DNA of 64,000 nucleotides, from assembly GCF_002892795.1 (NCBI RefSeq), contig NZ_PJMC01000002.1, positions 310,001 to 374,000 on the forward strand, written 5' to 3'. A program made the translations under genes and the position numbers. The notes under the pieces were generated by a model, which searched no databases, was not told the DNA's origin, and saw only the letters and a list, made by a program, of their open reading frames with translations. The DNA is from Arthrobacter sp. AFG20. Its GTDB lineage: Bacteria; Actinomycetota; Actinomycetes; Actinomycetales; Micrococcaceae. Below, in pieces: positions 33,036 through 41,866 of this stretch; position 1 is the first letter of the stretch, and each line of letters opens with the position of its first letter.

Positions 33036-33614
33036 TTACGAGGCGGCCGAATTGAAACCGGGATCGGTGGTCGCGGTCTCCAGGAGCCGGTCGAAGCTGC
33101 GGATGCCGTAATCTGGTGGGGTGGCGGCGATGACGATCCGCGTCGTGATGACTGCATCAGCTTTTGGCTTGGCATCCTGCTTCGCCTTCGATGAGCGCTG
33201 CGGGATGACTTTCAGGTGCAGGCCGGAAACCCCGTTCACGGACAGCGGCAGGCTCCCGCCGTCGAGGAGCAGTGAGCGGAGCCCGTCAGCCGAAAGCTGT
33301 TGGGTCCGGTCCGCCGTAAGTTCCAGAATCACGTCATTGACGGTCCCGGTCAGGCGCTGCAGGAACGCCCGCTCGCTCGAACTCTTGGCCCGGATGGCAA
33401 GCGCCGTGAAGGCGGTGGCGAAGAGCGCGACAAACAGCATGGTGGCGCCGACGTCCCGAAGGCCGGGCACAAAGAGCATCAAAATCAGGCACACAACGAA
33501 CCCGACGACGGAAAACCGGCCGAACGCGGCGCCCGCTTCCTCGCCCGGCTTGCCCGTCCATTGCCCGGAGGTGAAGCTGCAGACTTCCCGGGACTCGGTC
33601 CGTGGAGTTGGCAT
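33036..33614 (-). CDS. Membrane protein of unknown function
   Basis: 192 residues with two adjacent helices at about 34-52 and 55-73 and a cytoplasmic-type soluble region after that (about 80-192). The soluble part reads ERAFLQRLTGTVNDVILELTAD and GVSGLHLKVIPQRSS. It starts 2 bp after the upstream gene's stop, so the two form an operon. No family recognised. Confidence 0.65.
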   Translation of the reverse strand: MPTPRTESREVCSFTSGQWTGKPGEEAGAAFGRFSVVGFVVCLILMLFVPGLRDVGATMLFVALFATAFTALAIRAKSSSERAFLQRLTGTVNDVILELTADRTQQLSADGLRSLLLDGGSLPLSVNGVSGLHLKVIPQRSSKAKQDAKPKADAVITTRIVIAATPPDYGIRSFDRLLETATTDPGFNSAAS

Positions 33615-33616
33615 GA

Positions 33617-34324
33617 TCAGTTCCCTTTCACTTCCAGCAGGGCTTCGGCCAGAATGATTGCTTCCCGCGCTTCGCGAAGGCTTTCCCGAAGGCCGGGATC
33701 CGGGAAACCGAGGCTGGTTCCCTCCGGGGAGACGGCAAGATCGTCGGCGACCTTCCGCAGATTCTCCCGCTCCAGCGCGAGCATCCGCGACGACGTCAGC
33801 TTGACTCTGCTCTTCTCCAGCTCAAACAGCGATGCGTTGATCTGGTCCCGGCGGGCACGGATCGCGCGGCACACCCCCTGCACGCGCTGTACGCGGCTGG
33901 TGAACATCCGCTCCATCTTGGCCGCAACGTCATGAAGTTCCCTCAGGGTGCTGTATCTGCGCGCCTCATGCGTTCCGCTGTGCCGGGCGAGGAGCTGACT
34001 GATGAGCGAGAGACGCTGACGCCACAGCTCGAGCCCGGTCTGGTTCTGGGTGACGAGCAGTTCCGCAGCGCCGAGGGCCGTGGCCAGGGCATCCCGCCGG
34101 GGAGTGAGCTTGCCGGCCGCTGCGTCCAGCCGCGCGATGAACTGTCCGTAGTTGTCGAGCGCCGGACCTTCCTCCCGGCTGGCCACCGCCATGGTGGGCT
34201 GGACAGGTGGCCTGTTGGCCGCCGTCGAACTTTCCTTTGGTGTACCGATACGCGGGGGAGCCGGCGGCTTTCGCGGCGGGAGGGCATGGGGTTCTGATCC
34301 GGAGTCAGGTGCGCCGTCACTCAT
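33617..34324 (-). CDS. Helical hypothetical protein
   Basis: 235 residues from ATG 34324 (MSDGAPDSGSE). A Pro-rich disordered start (about 1-55) is followed by long amphipathic helices (LDNYGQFIARLDAAAGKLTP, then through RRDQINASLFELEKSRVKL) with coiled-coil character. It is first in a two-gene operon with the membrane protein at 33036 and probably works with it. Function unknown. Confidence 0.62.
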   Translation of the reverse strand: MSDGAPDSGSEPHALPPRKPPAPPRIGTPKESSTAANRPPVQPTMAVASREEGPALDNYGQFIARLDAAAGKLTPRRDALATALGAAELLVTQNQTGLELWRQRLSLISQLLARHSGTHEARRYSTLRELHDVAAKMERMFTSRVQRVQGVCRAIRARRDQINASLFELEKSRVKLTSSRMLALERENLRKVADDLAVSPEGTSLGFPDPGLRESLREAREAIILAEALLEVKGN

Positions 34325-34463
34325 GATCAATCGTCCCCATTCATGATCCGTCCAAGGCAGCCTTACGCCGCCATGAACGAAGCAGGAGCGCCTGCGCACC
34401 TGCCTGTGAGTGCTCATTGTAGAGCGAGGGACCGGCGTTGTCTGCGGGGCGGGTTGCGGCCGC

Positions 34464-36290
34464 TCAACCAGCGGGTTCGGCCCTCTCGGCCTCAGCAGGC
34501 TCAACCAGCAGAACGTCGCGGAGGGCCAGCGCTGCCTGGACCAGCGCAGCGTGCGTCAGTGCCTGCGGATAGTTGCCGAGCAGGTCCCCGGAGCCGGGAT
34601 CGATCTCCTCGCTGAACAAACCCAGCGGGCTTGCGTGCTCAAGAAGGGCCCCGAACAATTCCGCAGCCTCTGCTGCCCGTCCCGTGAGAGCGAGGGCCTG
34701 GGCGAGCCAGAACGAACAGGGCAGAAAAGCTCCCTCATCACCTGGCAGCCCGTCCTGGCCCGGCGGGTAGCGGTACAGGAAGGGGTAGCCGGCCGAAAGC
34801 TCCGACCACACCGCATCCACCGTGCCCCGCAGGCGGTCCGAGTCCGGTGACTCGAAGCCGGTCACAGGCAGGATCAGCAGGGCGGAATCGAGATCCCCCG
34901 AGCCGTACGAGCGGGTGTAGGTGTTCTTCGCGGCATCGAATCCGTGGGTCCTGATGTCGGCGGCGAGCGCTTCCCGCGCGCCTTCCCAGCGGCGCCGCCG
35001 CCGGGTACTGATGCGGTGGCTCCGGGCGATCCGCAGCGCCCGGTCCAGGGCCAGCCAGCCCATGATCTTGGAATGCACATGGTGCGCCGCGTCAGCCCGG
35101 ATTTCCCAGATACCGGCATCGGGCTCCGGCCAGCGCCGCGCCACGAGATCGGTAAAGCTGCGCATGGCCCGCCACGTCTCCGAATTGAGCCGGTGCCCCT
35201 GCCGGACGAGGTTCCATGCGGCGTCAAGGACCCAGCCGTAGCCGTCGAGCTGATGCTGGTGCGCGGCGCCGTTGCCCACCCGCACCGGAGCGCTGCCCGC
35301 GTAGCCAGGCCAGCCCTCCATAGTGCGCTCGCGGGGAACATGCCCTCCGGTCAGCGTCAGCAGCGCCGGCAGCCGGGGCCGCTGCAGCCTGCTCGCATGC
35401 AGCAGCCAGTTCAGGAAGTTCAGGGCCTCGGCGTCTTTGCCCAGGCCGAGGAAGGCGGCGATGCCGATGCTGGCGTCGCGCGGCCAGGCGTACCGGTAAT
35501 CCCAGTTCCGGATGCCGCCCGGGTCCTCCGGCAGGGACGTGGTGGGCGCCGCGACGGGCGCGCCCGAGGGGGAGTAGGTCAGCAGCTTCAGCGTCAGCAG
35601 GCTCCGCAGGACTGCTTCGCGGAACGGGACGTCCTCGCTGATGCCTGACGCCCAGTCCCGCCAGCGGGCTTCGTCGGCCTCCACCAGGTCCCACGCGGTT
35701 TCGGGATCGACCCAGACCAGCGGTTCCGTGTACGTCAGGGCGAGCACCATCACCACGGGACGGCCGGGCTCAACGGTGATTGTCGTCGTCGTACCCGGTT
35801 CCACCCGCAGCCCGCCGCTGATGCCGAGCGACATCGCCAGGGCGCCCCATTCGCAGACCAGGTGCCGGTCCTGCCGGACGCGGGGCCGCAGGTGGCGCTC
35901 GCCGAAGCGGGGGTTAAGTTCGACGGCGGCCTCCGCCGGAGCGCCGTCGGCCTCCAGCCGCCGGATGAGGAGGGTCGTGGGCAGCAGGCGGCCCGATACT
36001 TCCGCCACCATCGCCTCGGTGAGTGTCAGCGTGCCGCCGCTGGTGGCCCAGACCGTTTCGAGCGTGGCGGTGTGCGGCCGGTAGCGGCGGGCGATTCGCT
36101 TGGCGGCCCGGGCGGGGCCGGCGCGGAAGGTGCCCGCGTCCGGGCCGCCGAGCAAAGCGCCGAAGACGGGATCGCCGTCGAAGGTGGGCGCGCAAAGCCA
36201 GTCGACGCCGCCGTCGGCAGAGACCAGGGCGGCCGTGCGGGTGTCCCCCAGCAGGCCGTAGTCCGCAAGGGGGGAGTGCCCGGCTTCCAT
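34464..36290 (-). CDS. Glycoside hydrolase family 15 protein (glucoamylase/trehalase-like)
   Basis: 608 residues. The N-terminal beta-sandwich starts ADYGLLGDTRTAALVSADGG and WLCAPTFDGDPVFGALLGG. The (alpha/alpha)6 catalytic domain begins near IRNWDYRYAWPRDASI, and further on are ADAAHHVHSKIMGWLALDRA and FLPCSFWLAQALAL, all typical of actinobacterial GH15 proteins. Many of these hydrolyse trehalose or alpha-glucans in the cytoplasm; no signal peptide is present here. It is preceded by a small membrane protein gene 25 bp upstream on the same strand. Confidence 0.9.
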   Translation of the reverse strand: MEAGHSPLADYGLLGDTRTAALVSADGGVDWLCAPTFDGDPVFGALLGGPDAGTFRAGPARAAKRIARRYRPHTATLETVWATSGGTLTLTEAMVAEVSGRLLPTTLLIRRLEADGAPAEAAVELNPRFGERHLRPRVRQDRHLVCEWGALAMSLGISGGLRVEPGTTTTITVEPGRPVVMVLALTYTEPLVWVDPETAWDLVEADEARWRDWASGISEDVPFREAVLRSLLTLKLLTYSPSGAPVAAPTTSLPEDPGGIRNWDYRYAWPRDASIGIAAFLGLGKDAEALNFLNWLLHASRLQRPRLPALLTLTGGHVPRERTMEGWPGYAGSAPVRVGNGAAHQHQLDGYGWVLDAAWNLVRQGHRLNSETWRAMRSFTDLVARRWPEPDAGIWEIRADAAHHVHSKIMGWLALDRALRIARSHRISTRRRRRWEGAREALAADIRTHGFDAAKNTYTRSYGSGDLDSALLILPVTGFESPDSDRLRGTVDAVWSELSAGYPFLYRYPPGQDGLPGDEGAFLPCSFWLAQALALTGRAAEAAELFGALLEHASPLGLFSEEIDPGSGDLLGNYPQALTHAALVQAALALRDVLLVEPAEAERAEPAG

Positions 36291-36315
36291 AGTGCGTCCA
36301 CCTTCTCTCTACTTG

Positions 36316-36792
36316 TCAGCCGGCCGTGAGGAGCAGCCCGAGCAGGGAGCCGTAGACCAGGTGGGCCGCCACGGCCACCGCCGGCGTCTGGATTCCGTAG
36401 TTCAGGCCCAGCAGGCCCGGCGGTTCGAGTGCTGCCCGGCTGGCCGGACCTGCCCTGGTGCTGGCCATTCTGGGATGGACGCCGGGCAGCAGTGGCAGGA
36501 TGACGGTCAGGGCGACGGCGACATGCAGGAGTCCCAGCAGGGCGCCGATCCACCACGTTGCGTGGCCCAGCAGCGCAAACACCGCCGCGTAGCCCAGAGC
36601 GAAGACCTGCCCTGCCGCGAGGTGGATGAAGAAGCCGGCGATCCGCGCCTTGTCCGGATCCGCAGTGACCAGGCTGCCCAGGACCAGGGGCAGGTCGAGC
36701 CGGGTCCAGCCGGCCATCTGGAAGGCAATCATCACCGCGGTCAGCGCCGTGGTGGCCAGCAGTCCGAACAGCGCCCAACCTTGCCAGTCCAT
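36316..36792 (-). CDS. Four-TM membrane protein
   Basis: 158 residues with four hydrophobic segments (about 8-27, 52-75, 80-100, 135-157) and a short polar loop. No motif identifies a transport or enzyme function. It lies 25 bp upstream of the GH15 gene on the same strand and is probably cotranscribed with it. Confidence 0.65.
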   Translation of the reverse strand: MDWQGWALFGLLATTALTAVMIAFQMAGWTRLDLPLVLGSLVTADPDKARIAGFFIHLAAGQVFALGYAAVFALLGHATWWIGALLGLLHVAVALTVILPLLPGVHPRMASTRAGPASRAALEPPGLLGLNYGIQTPAVAVAAHLVYGSLLGLLLTAG

Positions 36793-36907
36793 CTCAGCCG
36801 CCGTCCCGCTGCGTGGGCGTTGTTTGCGGGTGTACCGCTTTCATGACGCACCTTCTAAAACTAGGTTACTTAATTTTAGAGTCAGGGCTGAACGGTGGGC
36901 AAGGGCC

Positions 36908-37471
36908 TCAGCCCGGACGCCATTTACCGACGTCTTCTGCGCTGACTTCGGCGCGGCCGGGCCAGCGGCCTGTGGCCTCATGGAAGTCAATGGCCTGCAG
37001 TAGGGGCGTCACGTCGTAAGCCCTGATGTTCAGGCTGAGCTTCACACCGTGGATGGACTTGACCGTCAAGTAGGGCTGGCCTTTCATCACCCGCACACGG
37101 TACTGCGAGATCTCGCTGTAAGGCAGGACATGTTCCTTGCCGAGCACGTTGCGGAAGGCCACCTCATAGGCGCGCGGCGCCACGTAAAAGTTGCGGTACA
37201 TCGCCAGGAATGCCATCCCGCCCAGGACGATCGCCACCGAAGCGATACGGGCTCCGAGAGGGGCGCGGGCCGAGGCGAAGGCGAACAGTCCCATGAGGAG
37301 CCCCACGCTCAGGAAAAGCCAACCGACAAACGGCACCGCCTTGGGCATGCGAACCTGTTCCGGGTACTCTTTGGACCGGTTGGGGTGCTTCCGCGCCCAC
37401 CAGGCAAGGGCTGCAATCAACAGCGTCGCGAATGTCGCAATGGTGAGCTTCAGGATGAGCGCGGTGGACAT
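36908..37471 (-). CDS. Membrane protein with PH-like C-terminal domain
   Basis: 187 residues from ATG 37471 (MSTALILK). Three helices lie at about 5-25, 48-65 and 72-92. The soluble end (NFYVAPRAYEVAFRNVLGKE, then YSEISQYRVRVMKGQPYLTVKS) resembles the bacterial PH-like fold of YdbS/DUF304-type proteins. That assignment is from pattern only. A start 45 bases further up is possible but adds an unlikely basic leader. Confidence 0.6.
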   Translation of the reverse strand: MSTALILKLTIATFATLLIAALAWWARKHPNRSKEYPEQVRMPKAVPFVGWLFLSVGLLMGLFAFASARAPLGARIASVAIVLGGMAFLAMYRNFYVAPRAYEVAFRNVLGKEHVLPYSEISQYRVRVMKGQPYLTVKSIHGVKLSLNIRAYDVTPLLQAIDFHEATGRWPGRAEVSAEDVGKWRPG

Positions 37472-37554
37472 TTTCCCAGCGTACAGCCGGGTTCCGGCGT
37501 GATACCGGCGCTTCACCGTGCACGGGCAGTGGCGGCTCTACGTAGGATTCTTCT

Positions 37555-37893
37555 ATGAGCCGCAAGCCACGAACCGTCGAAGCTGTCCGGGACGAGATAG
37601 TCGCCGCAACTGCAGAGCTACGTGCCGTCGCCCGATCGGAGCAGGACAAGCAGCGGAACCACGCTGCCGACTGGCTCGACGGAGAGTTCCTCGGCGTCAC
37701 TGACCGGCGCGTTCTGCGTGGGGCCGCCGCAGATGCCCTCGGCAGTCTCTACCGAGGCGGGATGGGGTCGTTCCAAGATGTCGGCACTGAAGCATCGTCC
37801 CGGGCTGTCAAGAGACTCTATCTCGCACTGCGCCGTGCGCGCTCCTGGTTCCTGCGCAATCCGCGAAGCACGGGGCCAACGGCACGCCCTTAA
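37555..37893 (+). CDS. Hypothetical protein (112 aa)
   Basis: 112 residues, soluble and basic. The first 45 residues are helical (PRTVEAVRDEIVAATAELRA), then GVTDRRVLRGAAADALGSLY and AVKRLYLALRRARSWF. GTAGGATT lies upstream of ATG 37555. It is divergent from the membrane protein at 36908. No family recognised. Confidence 0.58.
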   Translation: MSRKPRTVEAVRDEIVAATAELRAVARSEQDKQRNHAADWLDGEFLGVTDRRVLRGAAADALGSLYRGGMGSFQDVGTEASSRAVKRLYLALRRARSWFLRNPRSTGPTARP

Positions 37894-37949
37894 GCCGGTG
37901 GGTCAGCTGCCGCCGGAATCTCTGACGGGGCGTCTTGCGCCTAGGCGGT

Positions 37950-38546
37950 TCAACCCTGGGCAGGGACAATATCCCCAAACTGCACTTTGACCGGGCAGCC
38001 GACTGCCTCTGAGTACCTGCGCTCCAAGCTGGCAACGTCCGCCGTTTCTCTGACTGATTCATCGAGTGTGAGCGTCAGGTGCGATCCATCGGGCGATACC
38101 GAAGCGATGTTCACACCAGGGTCTGAGGCCAACAGTTCACTGGCAAAATCCCTGAGTTTGCCGGGAGAGCAGGTGGCTGCCTCGACTGAAACATCCACGT
38201 TCGGAAACTGGGCCAGCAGGTCTCGTAGCTTCGAGTCCACCGGGCCATGCCAGCGAACGATGACCCGGTTCCCCTCCACCACTTCAACTGAGGCGAACCG
38301 AGCATCCCCTGCCAGCTCCCGGCTCAGTGTGCTGGCCGCGTGGGCGATAGCTCCGTCCGCCGGCGAGGCCTCGGGGCTGACCGGCGGGTCAGCAGACGGC
38401 GTCGGCTCACGGGTGGGCGGATGGACAGCTTCCCCACCCGGGGCTACAGGCCCCATTGGGGCGCAAGCTGTAGCAAGGAGAGAGAACCCGAGCAGGACAA
38501 CCGTTATGCGCCTGCTCAACTCTGAACCTCTAATCAGCGCGGCCAC
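37950..38546 (-). CDS. Lipoprotein, unknown function
   Basis: 198 residues. The lipoprotein signal is SRRITVVLLGFSLLATACAP with lipobox LATAC. A Pro/Ser-rich linker (about 35-65) follows, and then a soluble alpha/beta domain of about 130 residues (FASVEVVEGNRVIVRWHGPV, HLTLTLDESV). Anchored outside the cytoplasmic membrane. No family recognised. Confidence 0.7.
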   Translation of the reverse strand: MAALIRGSELSRRITVVLLGFSLLATACAPMGPVAPGGEAVHPPTREPTPSADPPVSPEASPADGAIAHAASTLSRELAGDARFASVEVVEGNRVIVRWHGPVDSKLRDLLAQFPNVDVSVEAATCSPGKLRDFASELLASDPGVNIASVSPDGSHLTLTLDESVRETADVASLERRYSEAVGCPVKVQFGDIVPAQG

Positions 38547-38577
38547 GCCTCATACTATTGATCCGTCCCGGATGGGG

Positions 38578-38925
38578 CTACCCCGAGCCGGGATAGTCCT
38601 TCAGCAGTATGTCCTGTTCCCCGATCACCAGTCCCGAGGTGGGATCGATGATGATGTCGCGCCTCGCTACTCCGTCAGAAGTGGGAATACCGATGACAAT
38701 GCCCGTCCTGCCGTCGACTGTTGCCTGCTTGTCCGCCATCGTGGCGCCGGGGATGAGTGCAGCGGCCCTGTGCAGGGCGGCGCGCAGGTCAGGAGGGACG
38801 ACTCCGGTGCGCAGGCCGTCCGCGAATACGTTGATTCTCGAGAAAGGTCGCTGCCACGGCTGCGACGTAGTCCGTCAGAGCCGCTGACTGCGTAACGGCT
38901 CTGACAGGGAACTGTGAACTGGTCG
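38578..38925 (-). pseudogene. Relic of a CU044_5270-type protein (C-terminal part, frameshifted)
   Basis: The minus strand reads VTQSAALTDYVAAVAATFLE in one frame and, after a one-base shift near 38845, INVFADGLRTGVVPPDLRAA, then ALIPGATM, GRTGIVIGIP and IIIDPTSGLVIGEQ to a TAG at 38578-38580. The pattern fits the C-terminus of CU044_5270 family proteins, which are normally encoded beside an ECF sigma factor. Neither the N-terminal part nor the sigma factor is present. Confidence 0.55.
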
Positions 38926-39335
38926 TTAATCAGCGCCTGAGGTTCACGATTCAGGGGCCGTTGGCTTGACCGATTCATCGCTCTGCTCTTGACCAGCATG
39001 GGCGCGTTAACCGTAAATAGCCAGCCCGCTGCCTATCAGGGGTACTGGCTAGAGTTAGTAAGCGCTCGTGGATGGCGCGGTGACTCTGCTACATGGTGGT
39101 GAGAGCCAGTAACGCTGCAGGTCAGGGGCCTGCCAACGTGTCTGCAGCGACCGCGAAGTCCGATCAAGAGCGTGTGCCGAGACCCTGGACACGACGGAGC
39201 GTTCAAAGCTGGAAGCGAGCCCGGCGGACCCCTTTGCACCTAGAGCTCCCCAAGAAAATCGTTCCCGTAGCTTTGTTCATCACGGCCGATGCGCTGAAGC
39301 AGTCGAAGGGCGGCATGGGGGCGCATAGTTGGACG
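38926..39335. other. Non-coding stretch, nothing recognised
   Basis: 410 bp without a supported gene. Frames are open upstream of the next gene but lack any family character. Confidence 0.3.
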
Positions 39336-39827
39336 ATGGCAACTTTTGATTCTCGGAGTTTTTACACGCGTGGTGACTCAATTACGGTTGGGGCGTCACG
39401 GGAACATGTCGAGCGGGCGCTCCTTGACTTTGGGGCGACGGATGTTCGTTTCAGTCAACGCGGACACCTCAGCGCCATCGCGTTCAGTGCCTGCGGAAGG
39501 CAGTTCCGCATTGTCATCTCTTTGCCGCAGCTCGACGGAATCCCTGCTGTCCCGGGTGACGTCGCTGAAGTCCATCGCCGAGAAGTTACAGCTAAAGACC
39601 TGGAGCTCGATGCCCGCAGGTTTTGGCATGCCTTCGCCCTATCGACAGACGCCAAACTCGCAGCGGTGGCAGCCGGGGTTGCTACGATCGAATCGGAATT
39701 TCTCGCCCATGTGGTTCTCCCCGGGAACCATACCGTGATCGACGAACTCGAACCAGTCATCGCATCTGCGTACCGGTCCGGGCAACGACCCTTAATCAGC
39801 AATGCCGCTACGCCGCGGGCCGATTAG
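39336..39827 (+). CDS. Actinophage-type hypothetical protein
   Basis: 163 residues from ATG 39336; the frame is open for 81 codons upstream without similarity. The pattern SITVGASREHVERALLDFGA, IAFSACGRQFRIVISLP, then RFWHAFALSTDAKLAAVAAG and FLAHVVLPGN is that of a protein widespread in actinobacteriophages (function unknown, often in the early-gene region). It is isolated here, near decayed genes, and is probably a prophage leftover. Confidence 0.65.
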   Translation: MATFDSRSFYTRGDSITVGASREHVERALLDFGATDVRFSQRGHLSAIAFSACGRQFRIVISLPQLDGIPAVPGDVAEVHRREVTAKDLELDARRFWHAFALSTDAKLAAVAAGVATIESEFLAHVVLPGNHTVIDELEPVIASAYRSGQRPLISNAATPRAD

Positions 39828-40253
39828 ATGTACTGCTTGCGGCTGCTTTGATGACGTGGCGTGGCTGGAACTCTTTTATATGCCGACTCATATTTCCGGG
39901 ACAACTCGGGCAGGCCGATGAGCCTCAGTAGCGTGGCGAAGGCCAGCATGTCGAGGGTCACGGCCTCCACGTCGGGGGCGGGCGGATAGGCCCGCCTTGC
40001 TCCGGACGGATACCCCACCCACTCACCCCGCTTGTTCGGGAAGATTTCCAAGGCCCGGTCGGTGCATTCGTACGCAGGCTACGCCAGCAGACCGCCGTGC
40101 TCCCATAGGCAGGTTGAATACGACCGATTCCGCTACAAACCAGCCAGCTCTTTTGTCAGCCTGCCGACCGTGCTGTGGTCGGCACGGAAGGCCGGCGGCA
40201 GCCTGTCACCCCCGAATTCTGACAGGCTGCCGCTGGTGGCTTGGGTGTCGTGG
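39828..40253. other. Non-coding stretch with hairpins
   Basis: 426 bp. A minus-strand frame at 39824-40036 (EIFPNKRGEWVGYPSGARRA...) opens only from TTG and looks like a fragment. Two dyads lie before the 40254 gene's stop: TGCCGACC...GGTCGGCA near 40172-40194 and CGGCAGCCTGTCA (40196-40208) with its complement (40220-40232), plausibly the terminator of the minus-strand gene at 40254. Confidence 0.45.
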
Positions 40254-41123
40254 TTATTTTGGTGCTGAGGCGGTCACCAGTGCGGCGTTTGCTGCTGCGG
40301 CTTTGCGGATCCGGGTGACTTGTTCGATTTGCGGGGCGAGTTCCTGCATCCGGGTGGTGACGTATTTGTCCAGAACGCCATCAACGCTGGAGTGGAAATT
40401 CGTTTGATCACGGCAAACCGCGTCCGTCACGGCGATCCTGATCTCTTCCTGGCCGCCGGCGGCTTTTCCTGCATCTGCTGCTTGCTGCGGGTTGGTAAAG
40501 GACGGGTAGGCAGTTTCCTTCATGCAGGTGTGCCAAGCCTCGACTGCCTTGGTCAGTCCGGAGTCTCCGGAAGCGGACAAGGTTGCGGGGAAGAAGGAGT
40601 TGTAGGCGATGCCCGTTGAAAGCATGTAATTTTCGGCGCTGCCATAGACCTTGGTCATTCCTTGCCCCCGGCACCCTCCTGCCAGCGTTCCCGTGCCTTG
40701 CCCTGTGGTCACGGGCGCCGTGCCCGCCGGTCCGTTAAGGGCTTTGACGAAGGCGGGGTCGGCAAAGAGCTGGCCCTCGGCCGAATCCGGCGCCGGTTCC
40801 CCCGATCCGGGGGTGCCATATCCGCCGGTTTTGGCTGCTACGACAGTCAGCCGCGGGAATCCGATGGCTGCATTGAGGTCCAGCGTCTGGTTGCTCTTCG
40901 GTGGCGTGTAATCGATGCCGTGGGCGGCCATGCACGCACGGATGACCTCACGCATTCCTGCCTCTGCTGTGGGATCCGCTTGGGCATAGGCCTCGGCCTG
41001 GCGGACTACTCCAGAGATCGGTTCGGGTGAGGCGGTAATGGGAGCGCCCGGGATGGACGCCGCGGCCAGGGCTGCCGCTGCTCCCGTAGCGAGGACTGCT
41101 GCCCCGACGATCTTTCGTTTCAT
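40254..41123 (-). CDS. Secreted protein of unknown function
   Basis: 289 residues. An N-terminal signal (MKRKIVGAAVLATGAAAALA, cleavage near the following Ala residues) leads to a mature part with paired Cys (IRACMAAHGIDY, GGCRGQGM, AWHTCMKETAYP, DAVCRDQTN). The xxCMxxxG(I/W)xY and WxxCMxxxxY motifs are typical of a secreted family in actinobacteria. Its neighbour on the same strand, 87 bp downstream in coordinate, is a two-component system that could control it. Function unknown. Confidence 0.75.
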   Translation of the reverse strand: MKRKIVGAAVLATGAAAALAAASIPGAPITASPEPISGVVRQAEAYAQADPTAEAGMREVIRACMAAHGIDYTPPKSNQTLDLNAAIGFPRLTVVAAKTGGYGTPGSGEPAPDSAEGQLFADPAFVKALNGPAGTAPVTTGQGTGTLAGGCRGQGMTKVYGSAENYMLSTGIAYNSFFPATLSASGDSGLTKAVEAWHTCMKETAYPSFTNPQQAADAGKAAGGQEEIRIAVTDAVCRDQTNFHSSVDGVLDKYVTTRMQELAPQIEQVTRIRKAAAANAALVTASAPK

Positions 41124-41209
41124 GATGCTCCTTAGATTATTTTGGGCAATGCTGTGGCGGGCCTCTGCTGGTGTGGAGGCCTGTCTGGACGGTGCGTTTT
41201 CGCTGCTGT

Positions 41210-41866
41210 TTAGCGCAGAAGGTGGTTTTGGTAGGCGAAGGCCACGAGTTGGATCCGGTTCTTGAGCTTGAGTTTTCCGAGAATGCTGCCGACATGGGAC
41301 TTCACAGTGGCTTCACTGAGAAACAGCTCACCGGCGATGTCGGCGTTTCCCAAGCCTTTGGCGGCGAGCAGGAAGACGTCACGCTCACGACCGGAAAGAT
41401 CATCCAATACCGTGTCATTCACGGGCCCGGGCGTGGTGTAGTCGCGGAGAAGTTCGTTGGTGAGGGCCGGTGCCATGACCGAATGGCCCGAGTGCACTGT
41501 CCGGATCGCGGCCAGCAGGAAGTCAGGAGTCGTGTCTTTGGTCAGGAAGCCGGCCGCGCCCGCTTGGATGGCCCTGACCACCGCTTCATCGTGCTGAATG
41601 GTGGTCAGAACAATGACCTTGGGGGATCTCATCGTCGAGGCGTCCATGATCTTCCTGGTGGCCGTGATGCCATCCATGACCGGCATGCGGATATCCATGA
41701 GGACTACATCCGGCTCCGTTTCCTGGACCAGTGCAACTGCGGCTTCCCCGTTGACGGCGTCCCCTGCGTATTCGATATCGGCCTGGCTGCGAAGGATCAT
41801 TTGCAGCCCGGCGCTGAACAGGGGCTGGTCATCGGCCAGGACAACGCGTATCGGTCCGCTCATCAT
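41210..41866 (-). CDS. NarL/LuxR-family response regulator
   Basis: 218 residues. The receiver domain has the acidic pocket in VVLADDQPLF, the phosphoacceptor Asp58 in VVLMDIRMPVMDG, and Lys in AAGFLTKDTTPDF. The C-terminal LuxR-type HTH reads LSGRERDVFLLAAKGLGNAD and ATVKSHVGSILGKLKL. The start overlaps the sensor kinase stop by 4 bp. It probably regulates nearby genes such as the secreted protein at 40254. Confidence 0.92.
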   Translation of the reverse strand: MMSGPIRVVLADDQPLFSAGLQMILRSQADIEYAGDAVNGEAAVALVQETEPDVVLMDIRMPVMDGITATRKIMDASTMRSPKVIVLTTIQHDEAVVRAIQAGAAGFLTKDTTPDFLLAAIRTVHSGHSVMAPALTNELLRDYTTPGPVNDTVLDDLSGRERDVFLLAAKGLGNADIAGELFLSEATVKSHVGSILGKLKLKNRIQLVAFAYQNHLLR

